Shown here: positions 53,810 to 63,951 of the stretch, one piece after another
Position numbering within the stretch: position 1 is the stretch's first letter
Layout: every line of letters starts with the position of its first letter
Source: Fidelibacterota bacterium
GTDB lineage: Bacteria > Marinisomatota > Marinisomatia > Marinisomatales > S15-B10
Reading direction: 5' to 3'
NCBI GenBank assembly: GCA_002715465.1
Contig: PAYY01000024.1
Coordinates: forward strand, 60,703-124,702
Length of the DNA stretch: 64,000 nt
Position numbers and translations under genes: made by a program
The notes under the pieces: generated by a model
Told to the model about the DNA's origin: nothing
Seen by the model: the letters and a program-made list of their open reading frames with translations, nothing else
The model's database searches: none

Positions 53810-56021
53810 TTTGTTCTGACTCGGTTTTGCATTTCGGACATAGATAGAATGTCCCTTTAGATTTATTAAAACGCTCTTCAATATAGTGATTATTGCACTC
53901 TTTGCAAGGCTGAAGAATGGGTCTATTCCAAGTCGCTTCATCACAATCTGGATATCTGTTACACCCAAAAAATATTTTCCCTCGTCTACTTGTTTTCTCC
54001 ACAAATTCTCCTTTGCAATTTTCGCGAGGGCAGGAGATTCCAGTCCCAATTGATTCTGTGTGGCGACATTCAGGGTATTTATCACAACCGATGTATCTAC
54101 CAAACCGGCCACGTTTTATTTGAAGTTGCCCTCCACAATCAGGGCAAGGTTTTTCTATCACTTGGGGCTCTGAATCATTATCAAGAGATTTTGCGTTCCG
54201 ACAATTAGGAAAGCCTGAACAGGCGATAAACTTTTCTCCTCTGCGATTCCATTTGATTATCATTGGTTCACCACATTTTTCACAATTTTCATCAGTTTTT
54301 TCCGTAAGAGATTCTTTAATATCTTTTCTTTTTTCTTCTACTGATGTCATGGACAAATGAAAAGGTTTATAGAAATCATTTAATACATGAATATAGTTTT
54401 GATCTCCTGATTCTATTTCATCAAGTTCTTTTTCCATTCTTGCGGTAAAATCTACATTGAAAATTTCAGGTAAATTCTGTGTTAACACTAGGTTTACAGT
54501 TAATCCAGCTTCTGAAGGAATAAGCTTTTGTTTTTCTTTTGACACATATTTTCTTTTATTTAATCGAGACAGTGTTTCAGCAAATGTACTTGGCCTTCCA
54601 ATTCCTAGCTTGTCAAGCTCTTTAATAAGGGAACTTTCATTGAAGTAAGGAGGAGGTTTTGTAAAATGTTGCTCTGGAAGAAATGTATCTTTTTCAAGTT
54701 CATCCTTTTCAACTATTTGTGATGGAAGTGTAGGATTTTCCTTTGTTTCCATAGCCGGATATACTTTTCTAAAGCCATCAAACTTTACAATTGATCCACT
54801 AACTCTAAATTCAGCATTGTCTGCTTTAACGCTAATGGTAGTTCTATCTTGGACGGAAGGCTTCATTTGAGATGCTATAAAACGACACCATATAAGATTA
54901 TAAAGTTTAAATTCTAAAGGTTCTAAAAATTTTTTTATTGTATCTGGGGTTTTATTTGGATTTGTGGGCCTAATTGCCTCATGACCATCTTGAACATTCT
55001 TTTTTTTCTGACTATAATTTATTGGTTTATCTGGTAGATATTGATTCCCATAATGGGACTCAATAAATGAACGAGCACTTTCTATAGAAGAAGGTGCAAG
55101 GCGTGTTGAGTCAGTTCTCATGTAAGTAATGAGTCCAGTTGGTTCACCATCACCTAGTTCTACTCCTTCATAAAGTTTCTGAGCTAAACGCATTGTATTT
55201 GCTGGAGATAGTTTCAGTCTAGTTGCTGCATCTTGTTGAAGCGTACTTGTAATAAATGGAGCATATGGCTTTCTCCGGACTTCTTTTTTTTCTATGGAAT
55301 CAATAAAGAATGAGGAATTTTCAAGTTTTCTGAGAAGTTCATTAACTGAAGATTTGTTTTTTAGGGTTATATCATTGCCATCAAATTTTCTGAGTTTAGC
55401 AACAAATTTTTCACCATTTTTTGTTTTTAATTCTACTTCTACAACCCAATATTCTTCTGGTTTGAATTTTATGATTTCTTCATGTCTTTCACATACCAGG
55501 CGTAGGGCTACTGATTGGACTCGACCAGCACTAAGTCCACTATAGAGAACCTTCCATAGGAACTCTGACACTTTAAATCCTACAATTCGATCAATTATAC
55601 GTCGAGCTTGTTGAGCATTAACCAAATTTAGGTCAACCTTTCTAGGATCTTCCATCCCTTCTTTGACGCCATCTGAAGTTATCTCATTAAATAGGACACG
55701 AGATATTTTTCCTGAATTTCCATTTAATTCTGAGGCCACGTGCCAAGCAATAGCTTCTCCTTCTCTATCAGGGTCTGTAGCTATGAAAATAGAAGAAGCT
55801 TTTGAAGCTGACTTCTTAAGTGTATTTACAACTTTCTTCTTATCAGGTAAAACTTCATATTGAACTGCAAAGTCATTTTCAATATCTATACCTAGTTTTG
55901 AACCGGGGAGATCTTTGACATGTCCATTACATGCAAGAACTTTGAATTCCTTACCGAGATAACGTTCAATAGTTCTTGCCTTAGAAGGAGATTCGACAAT
56001 AATTAGTTGAGAGTTTGCCAT
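53790..56021 (-). CDS. topA: DNA topoisomerase I
   Basis: A 743-aa type IA topoisomerase that relaxes negative supercoils. The Toprim domain is at about 1-120 (SQLIIVESPSKARTIERYLG with the Glu, and IATDPDREGEAIAWH with the DxD). The catalytic Tyr is in GLITYMRTDSTRL (about 298-310). RPSTFAETLSRLNKRKYV (about 475) follows. The C-terminus has four zinc ribbons (CEKCGEP, CPDCGGQ, CPRENCKG, CKECNNH, each closed by a second Cys pair). Length is usual for the zinc-finger form. ATG at 56021. Confidence 0.97.
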   Translation of the reverse strand: MANSQLIIVESPSKARTIERYLGKEFKVLACNGHVKDLPGSKLGIDIENDFAVQYEVLPDKKKVVNTLKKSASKASSIFIATDPDREGEAIAWHVASELNGNSGKISRVLFNEITSDGVKEGMEDPRKVDLNLVNAQQARRIIDRIVGFKVSEFLWKVLYSGLSAGRVQSVALRLVCERHEEIIKFKPEEYWVVEVELKTKNGEKFVAKLRKFDGNDITLKNKSSVNELLRKLENSSFFIDSIEKKEVRRKPYAPFITSTLQQDAATRLKLSPANTMRLAQKLYEGVELGDGEPTGLITYMRTDSTRLAPSSIESARSFIESHYGNQYLPDKPINYSQKKKNVQDGHEAIRPTNPNKTPDTIKKFLEPLEFKLYNLIWCRFIASQMKPSVQDRTTISVKADNAEFRVSGSIVKFDGFRKVYPAMETKENPTLPSQIVEKDELEKDTFLPEQHFTKPPPYFNESSLIKELDKLGIGRPSTFAETLSRLNKRKYVSKEKQKLIPSEAGLTVNLVLTQNLPEIFNVDFTARMEKELDEIESGDQNYIHVLNDFYKPFHLSMTSVEEKRKDIKESLTEKTDENCEKCGEPMIIKWNRRGEKFIACSGFPNCRNAKSLDNDSEPQVIEKPCPDCGGQLQIKRGRFGRYIGCDKYPECRHTESIGTGISCPRENCKGEFVEKTSRRGKIFFGCNRYPDCDEATWNRPILQPCKECNNHYIEERFNKSKGTFYLCPKCKTESEQIEEVED

Positions 56022-56098
56022 ATTTAATTTATCAACATAATAATTACAAAAACCTGATTAAAAGTTAATAACCATTACGATAGTTAAAATATAAGAAG

Positions 56099-57355
56099 TC
56101 ATTTAGGTTTGAAATGAGATAAAATGTCTTTTAAAAGTATACTTACTTGTTCTCCAGAATCAAGATCTTTAACATTAGCTGATTCTTTGGGCAATTCTTC
56201 ATCTCCTAAAAAAATAGCATGAGTAGAAAATAGACGATTCGCTTCACGTAATTGTGCTTTTACGCTTCTTCTTAATGTATCAAAGTGTGTAGACAATCCA
56301 TTTTTTCGAAATTTATCAGCAAGGTTAATGACTGTATTGCGGGTATTGTTCGTAGTACAAACAATATAAATTATGGGCTTATTGTGGTTTATTTTATTTT
56401 CTTTTCCAATTGAAAGCAGTATCCTTTCTATACCTGCAGCAAAACCAACGGCTGGTGTTGATTTTCCTCCAATCTTCTCAACAAGTTTATCATAGCGTCC
56501 ACCACCACATAGAGCATTTTGACCTCCTAAATTATTATTAATTATTTCAAATGTTGTCTTAGTATAGTAATCTAGCCCCCTAACAAGGTTTTTATCTCTT
56601 TTATAACTAACCCCAAGTTGGGAGAGAATTTTTTTTAGATCCTGAAAATGTTTTAAATCTTCATCGTTTAGGAAGTCCATAATATCAGGTGCACTACTAA
56701 GTATACTTATTTCTTTTTCATCTTTAGTGTCTAAAATGCGAAGAGGATTTTCTGACAGTCTTTTTTTACTAATATTTGAAAGATCATTTTTGAGAGGTGA
56801 TAAGAAGTTGATAAGTGCTGTGCGATATAATTTCCTTGAACTAGCAGATCCAATACTATTAATAACAAGTTCATAATTTTTCACATTTAATTTATCTAGC
56901 AAATTGCATAATAATGAAATTACTTCAGCATCTTGTTCTGCATTAGGAGAGCCTATAGCTTCAGCTCCAAATTGATTAAATTGTCGAAGACGTCCGGCCT
57001 GAGGCCGTTCTTGACGAAATAATGAATCTATATAATATAGTTTCGTCATAGCGCCCTCCCTTTCCAAATTATGTTGAACATAAGCTCTAATTACGGGAGC
57101 TGTTAGTTCGGGCCTAAGTGTCAGACTAGTTTTACTTTGATCCATGAATGTATACATCTGTTTTGAAACTATATCACTATCTGTACCTACACTTCTTTCA
57201 AAAAGTCCAGTGGATTCAAAAATAGGTGTACGTATTTCCCCATATCCCCAGTTTTTCATAATATTATGTATATTATTTTCCAACTCTCTCCACTGTTGAG
57301 ATTCAATAGGAAGAATGTCTTTTGTTCCTTTTATTGTTTTAAATGAATTTTTCAT
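56099..57355 (-). CDS. hisS: Histidyl-tRNA synthetase
   Basis: A 418-aa class II enzyme. KTIKGTKDILPIESQQWREL (N-terminus), motif 2 in LYYIDSLFRQERPQAGRLRQ (about 104-123), the histidine A box LVRGLDYYTKTTFEI (about 257-271) and B box CGGGRYDKLVEKIGG (about 281-295), with the anticodon-binding domain at about 325-418. Full length. Its stop lies 77 bases before topA and it is preceded 10 bases upstream by the zinc-ribbon protein gene. Confidence 0.96.
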   Translation of the reverse strand: MKNSFKTIKGTKDILPIESQQWRELENNIHNIMKNWGYGEIRTPIFESTGLFERSVGTDSDIVSKQMYTFMDQSKTSLTLRPELTAPVIRAYVQHNLEREGAMTKLYYIDSLFRQERPQAGRLRQFNQFGAEAIGSPNAEQDAEVISLLCNLLDKLNVKNYELVINSIGSASSRKLYRTALINFLSPLKNDLSNISKKRLSENPLRILDTKDEKEISILSSAPDIMDFLNDEDLKHFQDLKKILSQLGVSYKRDKNLVRGLDYYTKTTFEIINNNLGGQNALCGGGRYDKLVEKIGGKSTPAVGFAAGIERILLSIGKENKINHNKPIIYIVCTTNNTRNTVINLADKFRKNGLSTHFDTLRRSVKAQLREANRLFSTHAIFLGDEELPKESANVKDLDSGEQVSILLKDILSHFKPK

Positions 57356-57365
57356 GTTAACCTAA

Positions 57366-57680
57366 TTAAAAATCTTCAATAATTAATTTGGCTTTCTTTA
57401 ATTCCTTTGCAGCAACATACAGTATGTTTTTACCTCCAGGTGAGTTCCATCCTTTAGCGCCATATGCTGTTGAAAGAAAATCACCTTTCACGAATGCAGG
57501 AATATTATTTTCTAATAGGGTATTTTTTGCCATTTCAGCAGGAAGATAGCCTGAGAATTCTTTTACAACTTTCCATTTTATAGGATCTAAATCAGGAAGA
57601 TTATTTACTAATAATAAGTTGCAATCTTCACATTTTGTAACATTGTTATGAAATTCGGATTCACATTTAGGGCAAAACAT
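57366..57680 (-). CDS. Zinc-ribbon plus DUF2007 small protein
   Basis: A 104-aa protein. An N-terminal zinc ribbon FCPKCESEFHNNVTKCEDC (two C-x2-C pairs, residues 3-20) is joined to a DUF2007-type domain (about 35-104) with FSGYLPAEMAKNTLLENNIP and ILYVAAKELKKAKLII. DUF2007 is a small ferredoxin-like fold annotated as a putative signal transducer; no biochemical function is known. It precedes hisS by 10 bases and is likely cotranscribed. Confidence 0.82.
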   Translation of the reverse strand: MFCPKCESEFHNNVTKCEDCNLLLVNNLPDLDPIKWKVVKEFSGYLPAEMAKNTLLENNIPAFVKGDFLSTAYGAKGWNSPGGKNILYVAAKELKKAKLIIEDF

Positions 57681-57840
57681 TGTACTTATGGTCTTCTTTC
57701 TCTCCTAATATTCAAAATATATTAGGCTATCTCAAACAAAATTCAAATTTTTGTCTTAATAATTTAAAAAACTGCATCTCTAAAATAGTTAATCAAATTA
57801 CTAAATCATTATTATTAATCTAGGGTTATTAATAATTGTT

Positions 57841-60800
57841 TTATGGAATACCTGGACCACTCCACCGACCACCACGAGATTCAAATTTTAAATCACGGAG
57901 TGTAGGGGATTTCACATTGACTCTAAGGTAAAACCCTCTACCAAAACCAGAAGGTGTCCATGTGAAGTTCATTTCCCAACAATGGAGATCTCGGTGAATA
58001 TTTATATCATGGCTTACAAGATCTTTTTTCATTAAGTCAAAGCGAGCATTATATTGCATTCTCCATGATTTCGTCAATTGTAAAGACAATCTAGAATTCA
58101 TCCAAAATGTATTTCTAGGGTTAACGGGATTTTGGCGATTTGCTGCATATCTTACGGAAATATTTAAGTTCCAAAGATCCCCTTGATTGATACCTCTTCT
58201 AGAAATACCAGGTCTATTAATTCCACCTGTCATTAAATCAGGGAAGGCCGAAGAGTCAGTTTCAGTGCTGTCATTTGAAATAGTAGATTCAGGAAGTCCT
58301 AAGCGTTTACCTGAAATGTTAAAACCTGTCGCTGCATTTACATTAATAATTCTTGGTAAGGGTAATCCTAAATCACTCTTTCGGATTGTTTCCAATCTTG
58401 TGGCATTGCCATTAATGACTTCAGTTTCGTAAAAATCATGAGTCATTGAAAAATCAAGATTTAACTTTTTCATCCATCCTGAACGAAAAGTAGATCGTAG
58501 TTTCGCTAAATTATAACGATCAGCTGCAAAATTATAACTCGTGCTCATGTTCCAGGTAAGTAGATTATCTATTTTTCTTTCGTTCTCTCCCTTCCCTATT
58601 TTAGCCTGAAAAAGGTTCCTAATAGATAGACTCATACTTTTTTGTTCACCTCTAGGGGTTGCACCGATTAGTGTTCCACTAAATGGGTCGAAAGGATAAA
58701 AATTTCCATTTTCATCTTCTAGTTTTTTGATGTATCCAAAACTTTCTTCAGTAAAGTCCGGTCTATAACTAAAGCCTATTGAAGGAGTAACGGTATGTCG
58801 GATTGTTGATAAATTTCCTATTTTAACGGGAAGTATTCCATAAAGTTTAGTGTTAGCACTTAAAGAAAGATTTCCTATATGTCGGGCTTTGAATCCATCT
58901 ACAAGTTCTTTATTAAGAGGTTTTCCAAGAGTGTCTGAACCTGAGGCATTAAAAGATCTACTTATCCATTCTTCGCGAAAATTTATACTTGGCCGGATAG
59001 CAATATATTTAAGTAGACGAGTGGATCCAGAAAGAGACATATTGTGAACCCAACTATTATCAAATTTTGTTTTTCGATTTCCCCAAATAAAAGTTGAATC
59101 ATTTAAAGCTTCAGATTCGTGAAATCTTTGCCCTCTGTTCTTAAGTGAACTTCCATAGGAAAAATAGACCCCACGACCTAAAAGCTGTGATTGACCTTTT
59201 CTGAAATTAAGTGTGGGGAAAACACTAGTACTTTCAACAATTTTACTTCCTAAGGAATTAGGCTTCTGATAATAAATTGATTCCGGATTAATTTTATTTT
59301 TTGCCATGAGATTTTTTGTTTCTGAAATATTTGCTGAAATACTAGCATTCCATGTTTTCCACCTTTTTGAGTAAGTTGCATTAGATACAGCACTTTGATT
59401 TAATCTTGTATCTCTGTGAATTCCAAGCTTCTGATTAAAAGAACTATCCGAATAGTACCGGCCATTAATATTGAGTGATTGATTTCTCCTCAATTTCTGA
59501 GAATGGCTCCATGATCCTGACCAACGAACAGCTCCAGGGTTAGAAAAAAATTCAGATATATCATCAGAAGCAACAGTTCTATTATAACGAAAATTAAAAC
59601 TTCCGCTATATTTATATCGACGGAAATAACTATTAGAGTTTTGAAATACGACACCTTCTTTATCATAAAAATCTAATGAAAATCGACTATTTAGAAATTC
59701 ATTGACCGCCCAGAAATATCCTAACCCTCTTAGATAACGTCCTTGACTAATATTTTGTCCATAAGATGGCATAATCCATCCGGAGTGGCGTTTTCCGCTT
59801 TGATCTGGAAAAACTGCAAATGGAAGCCCCATAAGTGGTATTCCACCAAGATAAAGAATGAGGGGCTTCGCGATAATTAGATTATTTAATATCATCTTCA
59901 TTCTTCGACTGGCAAAATGAAAATGGGGATCATCAATAAGATTGCAAGTAGTGTAAATTCCCTTGTCAACAAAAAGAATTTTTTTATCCTGATTACGAAT
60001 TTCTGTTCCTCGGTAATATCCATCATCCATCCTTGTTGTCCCTAGCTTAACTTTTCCTCTACCAGTAGAGAGGTTATACGTTATTGTTTCTCCACGCATA
60101 GGTTCTCTTCCAGATTCAGAAAAGATAGGTCTTTGACTTGTATCTGGTTCTGCTAAATCTGGAGGTCCAGCGGATGCTTTCATTAGATTCTCTTGCCATA
60201 AAACATTTACAAACCCGGATTTTAGTTCTGTATCTTGGTAATCAATCTCAACATCTTTCCTCAGCCAGGTTTGTTGATCTGGAATGCTGTAATGGATAGT
60301 ATCAGCCTGATAAACTATAGAATCATCAATTTTTTCAGCTGTTGAGTCTGGTTGGTACTCACCTCTTGCTCCTCCAACAACATGAATAGAATTAATATTT
60401 CTATTATCTGTTGAATCTGATTTGAAAAGAAGTGTAATAGTATCTCCACTAGAAATATTCTTTCCCTGATATATTGAATCCTCAAATAAATGGTAAAGAG
60501 TTGTGGCCATTCCTTCAAGTCGCACAGAATCTAGTAGCCCATCTTCTAAAAACGCTTCTAATCGTTCACCTGTCATATCATCGGAAAATTGGAAAAGAGA
60601 GTCTGTAGATAATTTCCCTTCTCTATTATATGTAATATGAGCTTTTTCAGGTATGGTAAGTAGCGAAAGTTTGTCTTGACTATATTGTAAGTGGATTTCA
60701 CCGCCACTAATTTGTTGACCTTCTTGAACTACTAAAGGGTTCTCAAGTAGTTTAGACTGATCGGAAATTGCATTATATATAGAAATACCGCATGTAGCAA

Positions 60801-61323
60801 TTCTATCTTCTTCAACAATAGTTACATTTTTTTCTGCTCTATAACTAGCGGCATTGTTTGCCTCTTTCTTATAAATGATTTGATCGGCATTTATCGTCTG
60901 ACCTTTTTGGATAAATTCTACATCTCCTTTTGCGATACCACTATCAGTTTCAGTATAGAAAATTAGAAGTTTAGTTTTTAAGCTATATTCAGCATCCTTG
61001 ATATTGACTGAACCACGAGCTGTGACAATATTATTTTTAGAATCAATTTTAAGTGAATCCGATGTTAAAACCTGATCTTCTTCTTGCATTTGAACATTGC
61101 CTGTGAATGAACCGATTCCCTCTCCATTTAAATATATTGCATTTTCAGAGGTAATTGTTGAAGCTCCTTTTTGAAATTTTACGTCTCCTGTAAGATATTG
61201 TACTGCTTTACCATTTTCATCTGTTATATTTTCAAGAAGATCAGCGTGAATCAATTTCAATCTGTTACTTTCTTGAGCAGGCAGGGCTGATATCAATACT
61301 CCAATAATTAGAAATTTTATCAT
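57841..61323 (-). CDS. LptD/OstA-like outer-membrane assembly protein
   Basis: An 1160-aa protein that should insert lipopolysaccharide (or a similar lipid) into the outer leaflet. A signal peptide (about 1-16, ending LPAQ) precedes an extended OstA/LptA-like beta-jellyroll (about 20-400) with repeats such as LTGDVKFQKGASTITSENAI and LTSDSLKIDSKNNIVTARGS. The LptD barrel follows from about 470 (LILYLGGIPLMGLPFAVFPD, conserved 'P.Y.P.FP' type turn) to the end. The length exceeds E. coli LptD (784 aa), as is usual in FCB phyla. It is 13 bases downstream of rarA. Confidence 0.88.
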   Translation of the reverse strand: MIKFLIIGVLISALPAQESNRLKLIHADLLENITDENGKAVQYLTGDVKFQKGASTITSENAIYLNGEGIGSFTGNVQMQEEDQVLTSDSLKIDSKNNIVTARGSVNIKDAEYSLKTKLLIFYTETDSGIAKGDVEFIQKGQTINADQIIYKKEANNAASYRAEKNVTIVEEDRIATCGISIYNAISDQSKLLENPLVVQEGQQISGGEIHLQYSQDKLSLLTIPEKAHITYNREGKLSTDSLFQFSDDMTGERLEAFLEDGLLDSVRLEGMATTLYHLFEDSIYQGKNISSGDTITLLFKSDSTDNRNINSIHVVGGARGEYQPDSTAEKIDDSIVYQADTIHYSIPDQQTWLRKDVEIDYQDTELKSGFVNVLWQENLMKASAGPPDLAEPDTSQRPIFSESGREPMRGETITYNLSTGRGKVKLGTTRMDDGYYRGTEIRNQDKKILFVDKGIYTTCNLIDDPHFHFASRRMKMILNNLIIAKPLILYLGGIPLMGLPFAVFPDQSGKRHSGWIMPSYGQNISQGRYLRGLGYFWAVNEFLNSRFSLDFYDKEGVVFQNSNSYFRRYKYSGSFNFRYNRTVASDDISEFFSNPGAVRWSGSWSHSQKLRRNQSLNINGRYYSDSSFNQKLGIHRDTRLNQSAVSNATYSKRWKTWNASISANISETKNLMAKNKINPESIYYQKPNSLGSKIVESTSVFPTLNFRKGQSQLLGRGVYFSYGSSLKNRGQRFHESEALNDSTFIWGNRKTKFDNSWVHNMSLSGSTRLLKYIAIRPSINFREEWISRSFNASGSDTLGKPLNKELVDGFKARHIGNLSLSANTKLYGILPVKIGNLSTIRHTVTPSIGFSYRPDFTEESFGYIKKLEDENGNFYPFDPFSGTLIGATPRGEQKSMSLSIRNLFQAKIGKGENERKIDNLLTWNMSTSYNFAADRYNLAKLRSTFRSGWMKKLNLDFSMTHDFYETEVINGNATRLETIRKSDLGLPLPRIINVNAATGFNISGKRLGLPESTISNDSTETDSSAFPDLMTGGINRPGISRRGINQGDLWNLNISVRYAANRQNPVNPRNTFWMNSRLSLQLTKSWRMQYNARFDLMKKDLVSHDINIHRDLHCWEMNFTWTPSGFGRGFYLRVNVKSPTLRDLKFESRGGRWSGPGIP

Positions 61324-61336
61324 AATAAATCGTGAA

Positions 61337-62638
61337 TCATTGTCGACGCTTAGGCCATAGTTTTTTTAGACTTTTTGATATAAAATCCTCATAACCTCTA
61401 TTCGTAGGTTTGTAGAATATTTTAGGGTCAGTTTTATCTGGAAAATAATTCTCTTCTAAAAAAGCATCATTTTCATCATGTGGGTATAAATAATTTTTTC
61501 CGTAATCGAACAATTTCATTAGTTTTGTTGTTGCGTTTCTTAAATGAAGTGGCACAGGAGATGTTCCCTTTTTCTTAATTTCATTTTGAGCGTCTTTAAT
61601 AGCCAAGTAGCTAGCATTAGATTTTACTGCAGATGCAAGATAAACTGTAACTTGTGCAAGAATGATTGCAGCTTCAGGTATACCAATAGTATGAACAGCT
61701 TGAAAACCAGCATTAGCAATAACAAGGGCTTGTGGGTCAGCATTGCCTATATCTTCAGAGGCAAGAATTATTAGTCTTCTTGCAATGAACTCAGGATTCT
61801 CACCTCCCTCCAACATAGTTGCAAGCCAGTAAATGGCAGCGTCGGGATCACTGCCACGAACGGATTTAATAAAAGCTGAAATAGTATCGTAATGATAATC
61901 CCCATCTTTGTCATACAATTGGGTTTTTGATTGCAATACCTCTGATAATATACTTTCATTAATGTTCAAAGCTTCACCTTCCTCTCCCGCGATAACTACC
62001 GCAGCCTCAAGAGCATTCAACATCTTTCGTGCATCTCCTCCTGAAACCTGAATGAGATATTCTTTAAGACCCTCTTCGAAATTAATTGACTTTTTTGATA
62101 GAATAATATCATTGTCCATAGCATTTTGAAGAATAGAAGATAAATCTTCCTTATGAAGGCTATTTAATTTCAGAACTTTACATCTAGATAAAAGAGGTGA
62201 AATTATTTCAAATGAAGGATTTTCAGTTGTTGCTCCAATTAAAATAATGGTGCCATCTTCAATAGCATGTAAAAGTCCATCTTGCTGGGCTTTGTTAAAA
62301 CGGTGAACTTCATCAATAAATAGTAAAGTTTTTTTCATTAATAAATTATTTTCTTTTGCTGAGTCTATGATTTTTCTAAGATCTTTTACTCCAGCTGACA
62401 CGGCTGATATCTGAAAAAAATTACAATTAGAATTTTTTGCTATAAGTCTAGCTAGAGTTGTTTTTCCAGATCCAGGTGGTCCCCATAGAACACAACTGAA
62501 CAGGTTTCCATTCAATAAGGACTTTTTTAATAAACTATTCTTTCCAATTATACTCTCTTGTCCGATAAATTCATCAAGAACCTTTGGTCTAACACGTTCA
62601 GCAAGAGGTGGCATTAATGTACTTTCCAAACTCATCAT
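61337..62638 (-). CDS. rarA: RarA/MgsA AAA+ ATPase
   Basis: A 433-aa clamp-loader-like ATPase acting at stalled replication forks. PPLAERVRPKVLDEFIGQE (about 10-28) begins it; Walker A is GPPGSGKTTLA (about 53-63), Walker B TLLFIDEVHRFNKAQQDGLL (about 103-122), sensor I TTENPSF, and the C-terminal MgsA domain has GGDARKMLNALE and the tail LYPHDENDAFLEENYFPD. Two ATGs are adjacent at the start. Its upstream region is shared with the FKBP gene and carries an inverted repeat. Confidence 0.94.
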   Translation of the reverse strand: MMSLESTLMPPLAERVRPKVLDEFIGQESIIGKNSLLKKSLLNGNLFSCVLWGPPGSGKTTLARLIAKNSNCNFFQISAVSAGVKDLRKIIDSAKENNLLMKKTLLFIDEVHRFNKAQQDGLLHAIEDGTIILIGATTENPSFEIISPLLSRCKVLKLNSLHKEDLSSILQNAMDNDIILSKKSINFEEGLKEYLIQVSGGDARKMLNALEAAVVIAGEEGEALNINESILSEVLQSKTQLYDKDGDYHYDTISAFIKSVRGSDPDAAIYWLATMLEGGENPEFIARRLIILASEDIGNADPQALVIANAGFQAVHTIGIPEAAIILAQVTVYLASAVKSNASYLAIKDAQNEIKKKGTSPVPLHLRNATTKLMKLFDYGKNYLYPHDENDAFLEENYFPDKTDPKIFYKPTNRGYEDFISKSLKKLWPKRRQ

Positions 62639-62706
62639 GATTTAATTTAGAATGACAGTTATCTAAAACCAACTATATGAAATAGAAGGTGCATTTAAAA
62701 AAAAAA

Positions 62707-62735
62707 TACTGTACACTTGTTATTCAGTTACAGTA
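62707..62735. promoter_or_regulatory. Inverted repeat in the rarA-FKBP divergent promoter region
   Basis: TACTGTA (62707-62713) and TACAGTA (62729-62735) are exact reverse complements 15 bases apart, within the 113-base gap between divergent genes. A repressor dimer could bind here. The half-sites look like LexA ones, but the spacing (CTGT-N17-ACAG) is too wide for the proteobacterial LexA box, so the protein is unknown. Confidence 0.3.
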
Positions 62736-62751
62736 GATAGGGAAGAGGTTC

Positions 62752-63171
62752 ATGAAAAAAATTATAATACCGCTTATGATATTTATTATAGCTTGCGGAA
62801 GTAAAACAGGAGATCTTGTGGAAACGGAATCAGGATTAAAGTATGTTGATGTGAAAGAAGGGAAAGGTATTTCACCACAATCAGGACAACGTGTTTCAGT
62901 TCATTATACAGGTTGGTTATATGATAATAACCAACCAGATAGTAAAGGAATGAAATTTGATAGTTCAGTAGATAAAGGAAGCCCATTTGGTTTTGTAATT
63001 GGTGTAGGCTCTGTTATTCAAGGTTGGGATGAAGGTGTACTATCAATGAGAGTTGGAGGTAAGAGAGAGCTAATTATTCCACCAGACCTTGGTTATGGTT
63101 CACAGGGAGTAGGGCCAATTCCACCTAATGCGACGCTTCTTTTTGAAGTGGAACTACTTGATATATTTTGA
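62752..63171 (+). CDS. FKBP-type peptidyl-prolyl isomerase lipoprotein
   Basis: A 139-aa envelope foldase. The lipobox IIAC (Cys about 15) follows a short signal. The FKBP domain (about 30-139) has VSVHYTGWLYDN, KFDSSVDKGSPFGFVIGVG, VIQGWDEGVLSMRVGGKREL and IPPDLGYGSQGVGPIPPNAT with the usual Tyr, Asp, Phe, Trp and Tyr active-site ring. GAAGAGG lies just before the ATG. It speeds proline isomerisation in secreted proteins. The methyltransferase gene starts 6 bases after its stop. Confidence 0.93.
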   Translation: MKKIIIPLMIFIIACGSKTGDLVETESGLKYVDVKEGKGISPQSGQRVSVHYTGWLYDNNQPDSKGMKFDSSVDKGSPFGFVIGVGSVIQGWDEGVLSMRVGGKRELIIPPDLGYGSQGVGPIPPNATLLFEVELLDIF

Positions 63172-63177
63172 TCAATA

Positions 63178-63861
63178 GTGTCTGATTCTGATAGTAATTC
63201 AATCTACAACCTTTTCTATCAGCGTATTATTGGTTCAAAGGTTTTACTTGGGCAGAATTTTTTTACTTATAAAAGTCGAGAAATACAATTTATTGTTGAA
63301 GCCATTAAAGGAAAAGGTAATAGTGGTTTAATCCTAGATTTAGGATGTAGCACAGGTCATTACACCCGAAAATTAGCAGCAGTATTTGGTGGAGAGCATG
63401 TACAAGGTGCGGATATTTCAAAGAAGTCTATTGATAGATGTCGTCGGAATAATCCAAACTTAAATTTTCATCATATCGGAGATGACTTCTATGAAAATCG
63501 AAAGGGAAAATATCAATATGTTCTTTTTTCCCATGTCCTGGAGCATCGTGATGATCCAATTGATATTTTGACTAGTATATGTGGTCTTTTAAAGAAAAAT
63601 GGTATTTTAATTATCTGTGTTCCACAGGAACGTATTCGGGGTGATTCAGCTTTGCCGGAAAATATTTATAACCTTATCCGATTAAAATTTGAAAATGTTC
63701 ATAGAAAAAAACATTCATTAGAAACTCTGGAAAAACTTTTAACAACAGTTGGTCTTAAAAAATATAGATACCGATATATACATGCTTTCAAAGCTAAGAA
63801 GGATTGTAAAAGTCTTTTGAATCACAGTCTTGTAGTTTGTGCTGAAACTATATTAAACTGA
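63178..63861 (+). CDS. Class I SAM-dependent methyltransferase
   Basis: A 227-aa cytoplasmic methyltransferase. LILDLGCSTGHYTRKLAAVF (about 50-69) is motif I, VQGADISKKSIDRCRRNN (about 75-92) motif II, and YVLFSHVLEHRDDPIDIL (about 113-130) motif IV/post-motif, as in Methyltransf_11/25 enzymes. Substrate unknown: lipid quinone, sugar and small-molecule methylation are all possible. Start is GTG, 6 bases after the FKBP stop. Confidence 0.85.
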   Translation: MSDSDSNSIYNLFYQRIIGSKVLLGQNFFTYKSREIQFIVEAIKGKGNSGLILDLGCSTGHYTRKLAAVFGGEHVQGADISKKSIDRCRRNNPNLNFHHIGDDFYENRKGKYQYVLFSHVLEHRDDPIDILTSICGLLKKNGILIICVPQERIRGDSALPENIYNLIRLKFENVHRKKHSLETLEKLLTTVGLKKYRYRYIHAFKAKKDCKSLLNHSLVVCAETILN

Positions 63862-63878
63862 GACTTTTTATATTCTTG

Positions 63879-63951
<73 letters not shown>

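Noticed and set aside
53810..54112. Long open frame upstream of ccmH that would give a 247-aa protein
   Set aside because: The extra part lies wholly within topA in another frame, has no family resemblance, and the signal peptide with TTG starts at 53809/53800 explains ccmH fully.
57681..57840. ATTATTAAT ... ATTAATAAT inverted repeat downstream of the LptD-like gene as a terminator
   Set aside because: The stem is entirely A/T and lacks a following U-run on the needed strand; in DNA this AT-rich it can arise by chance.
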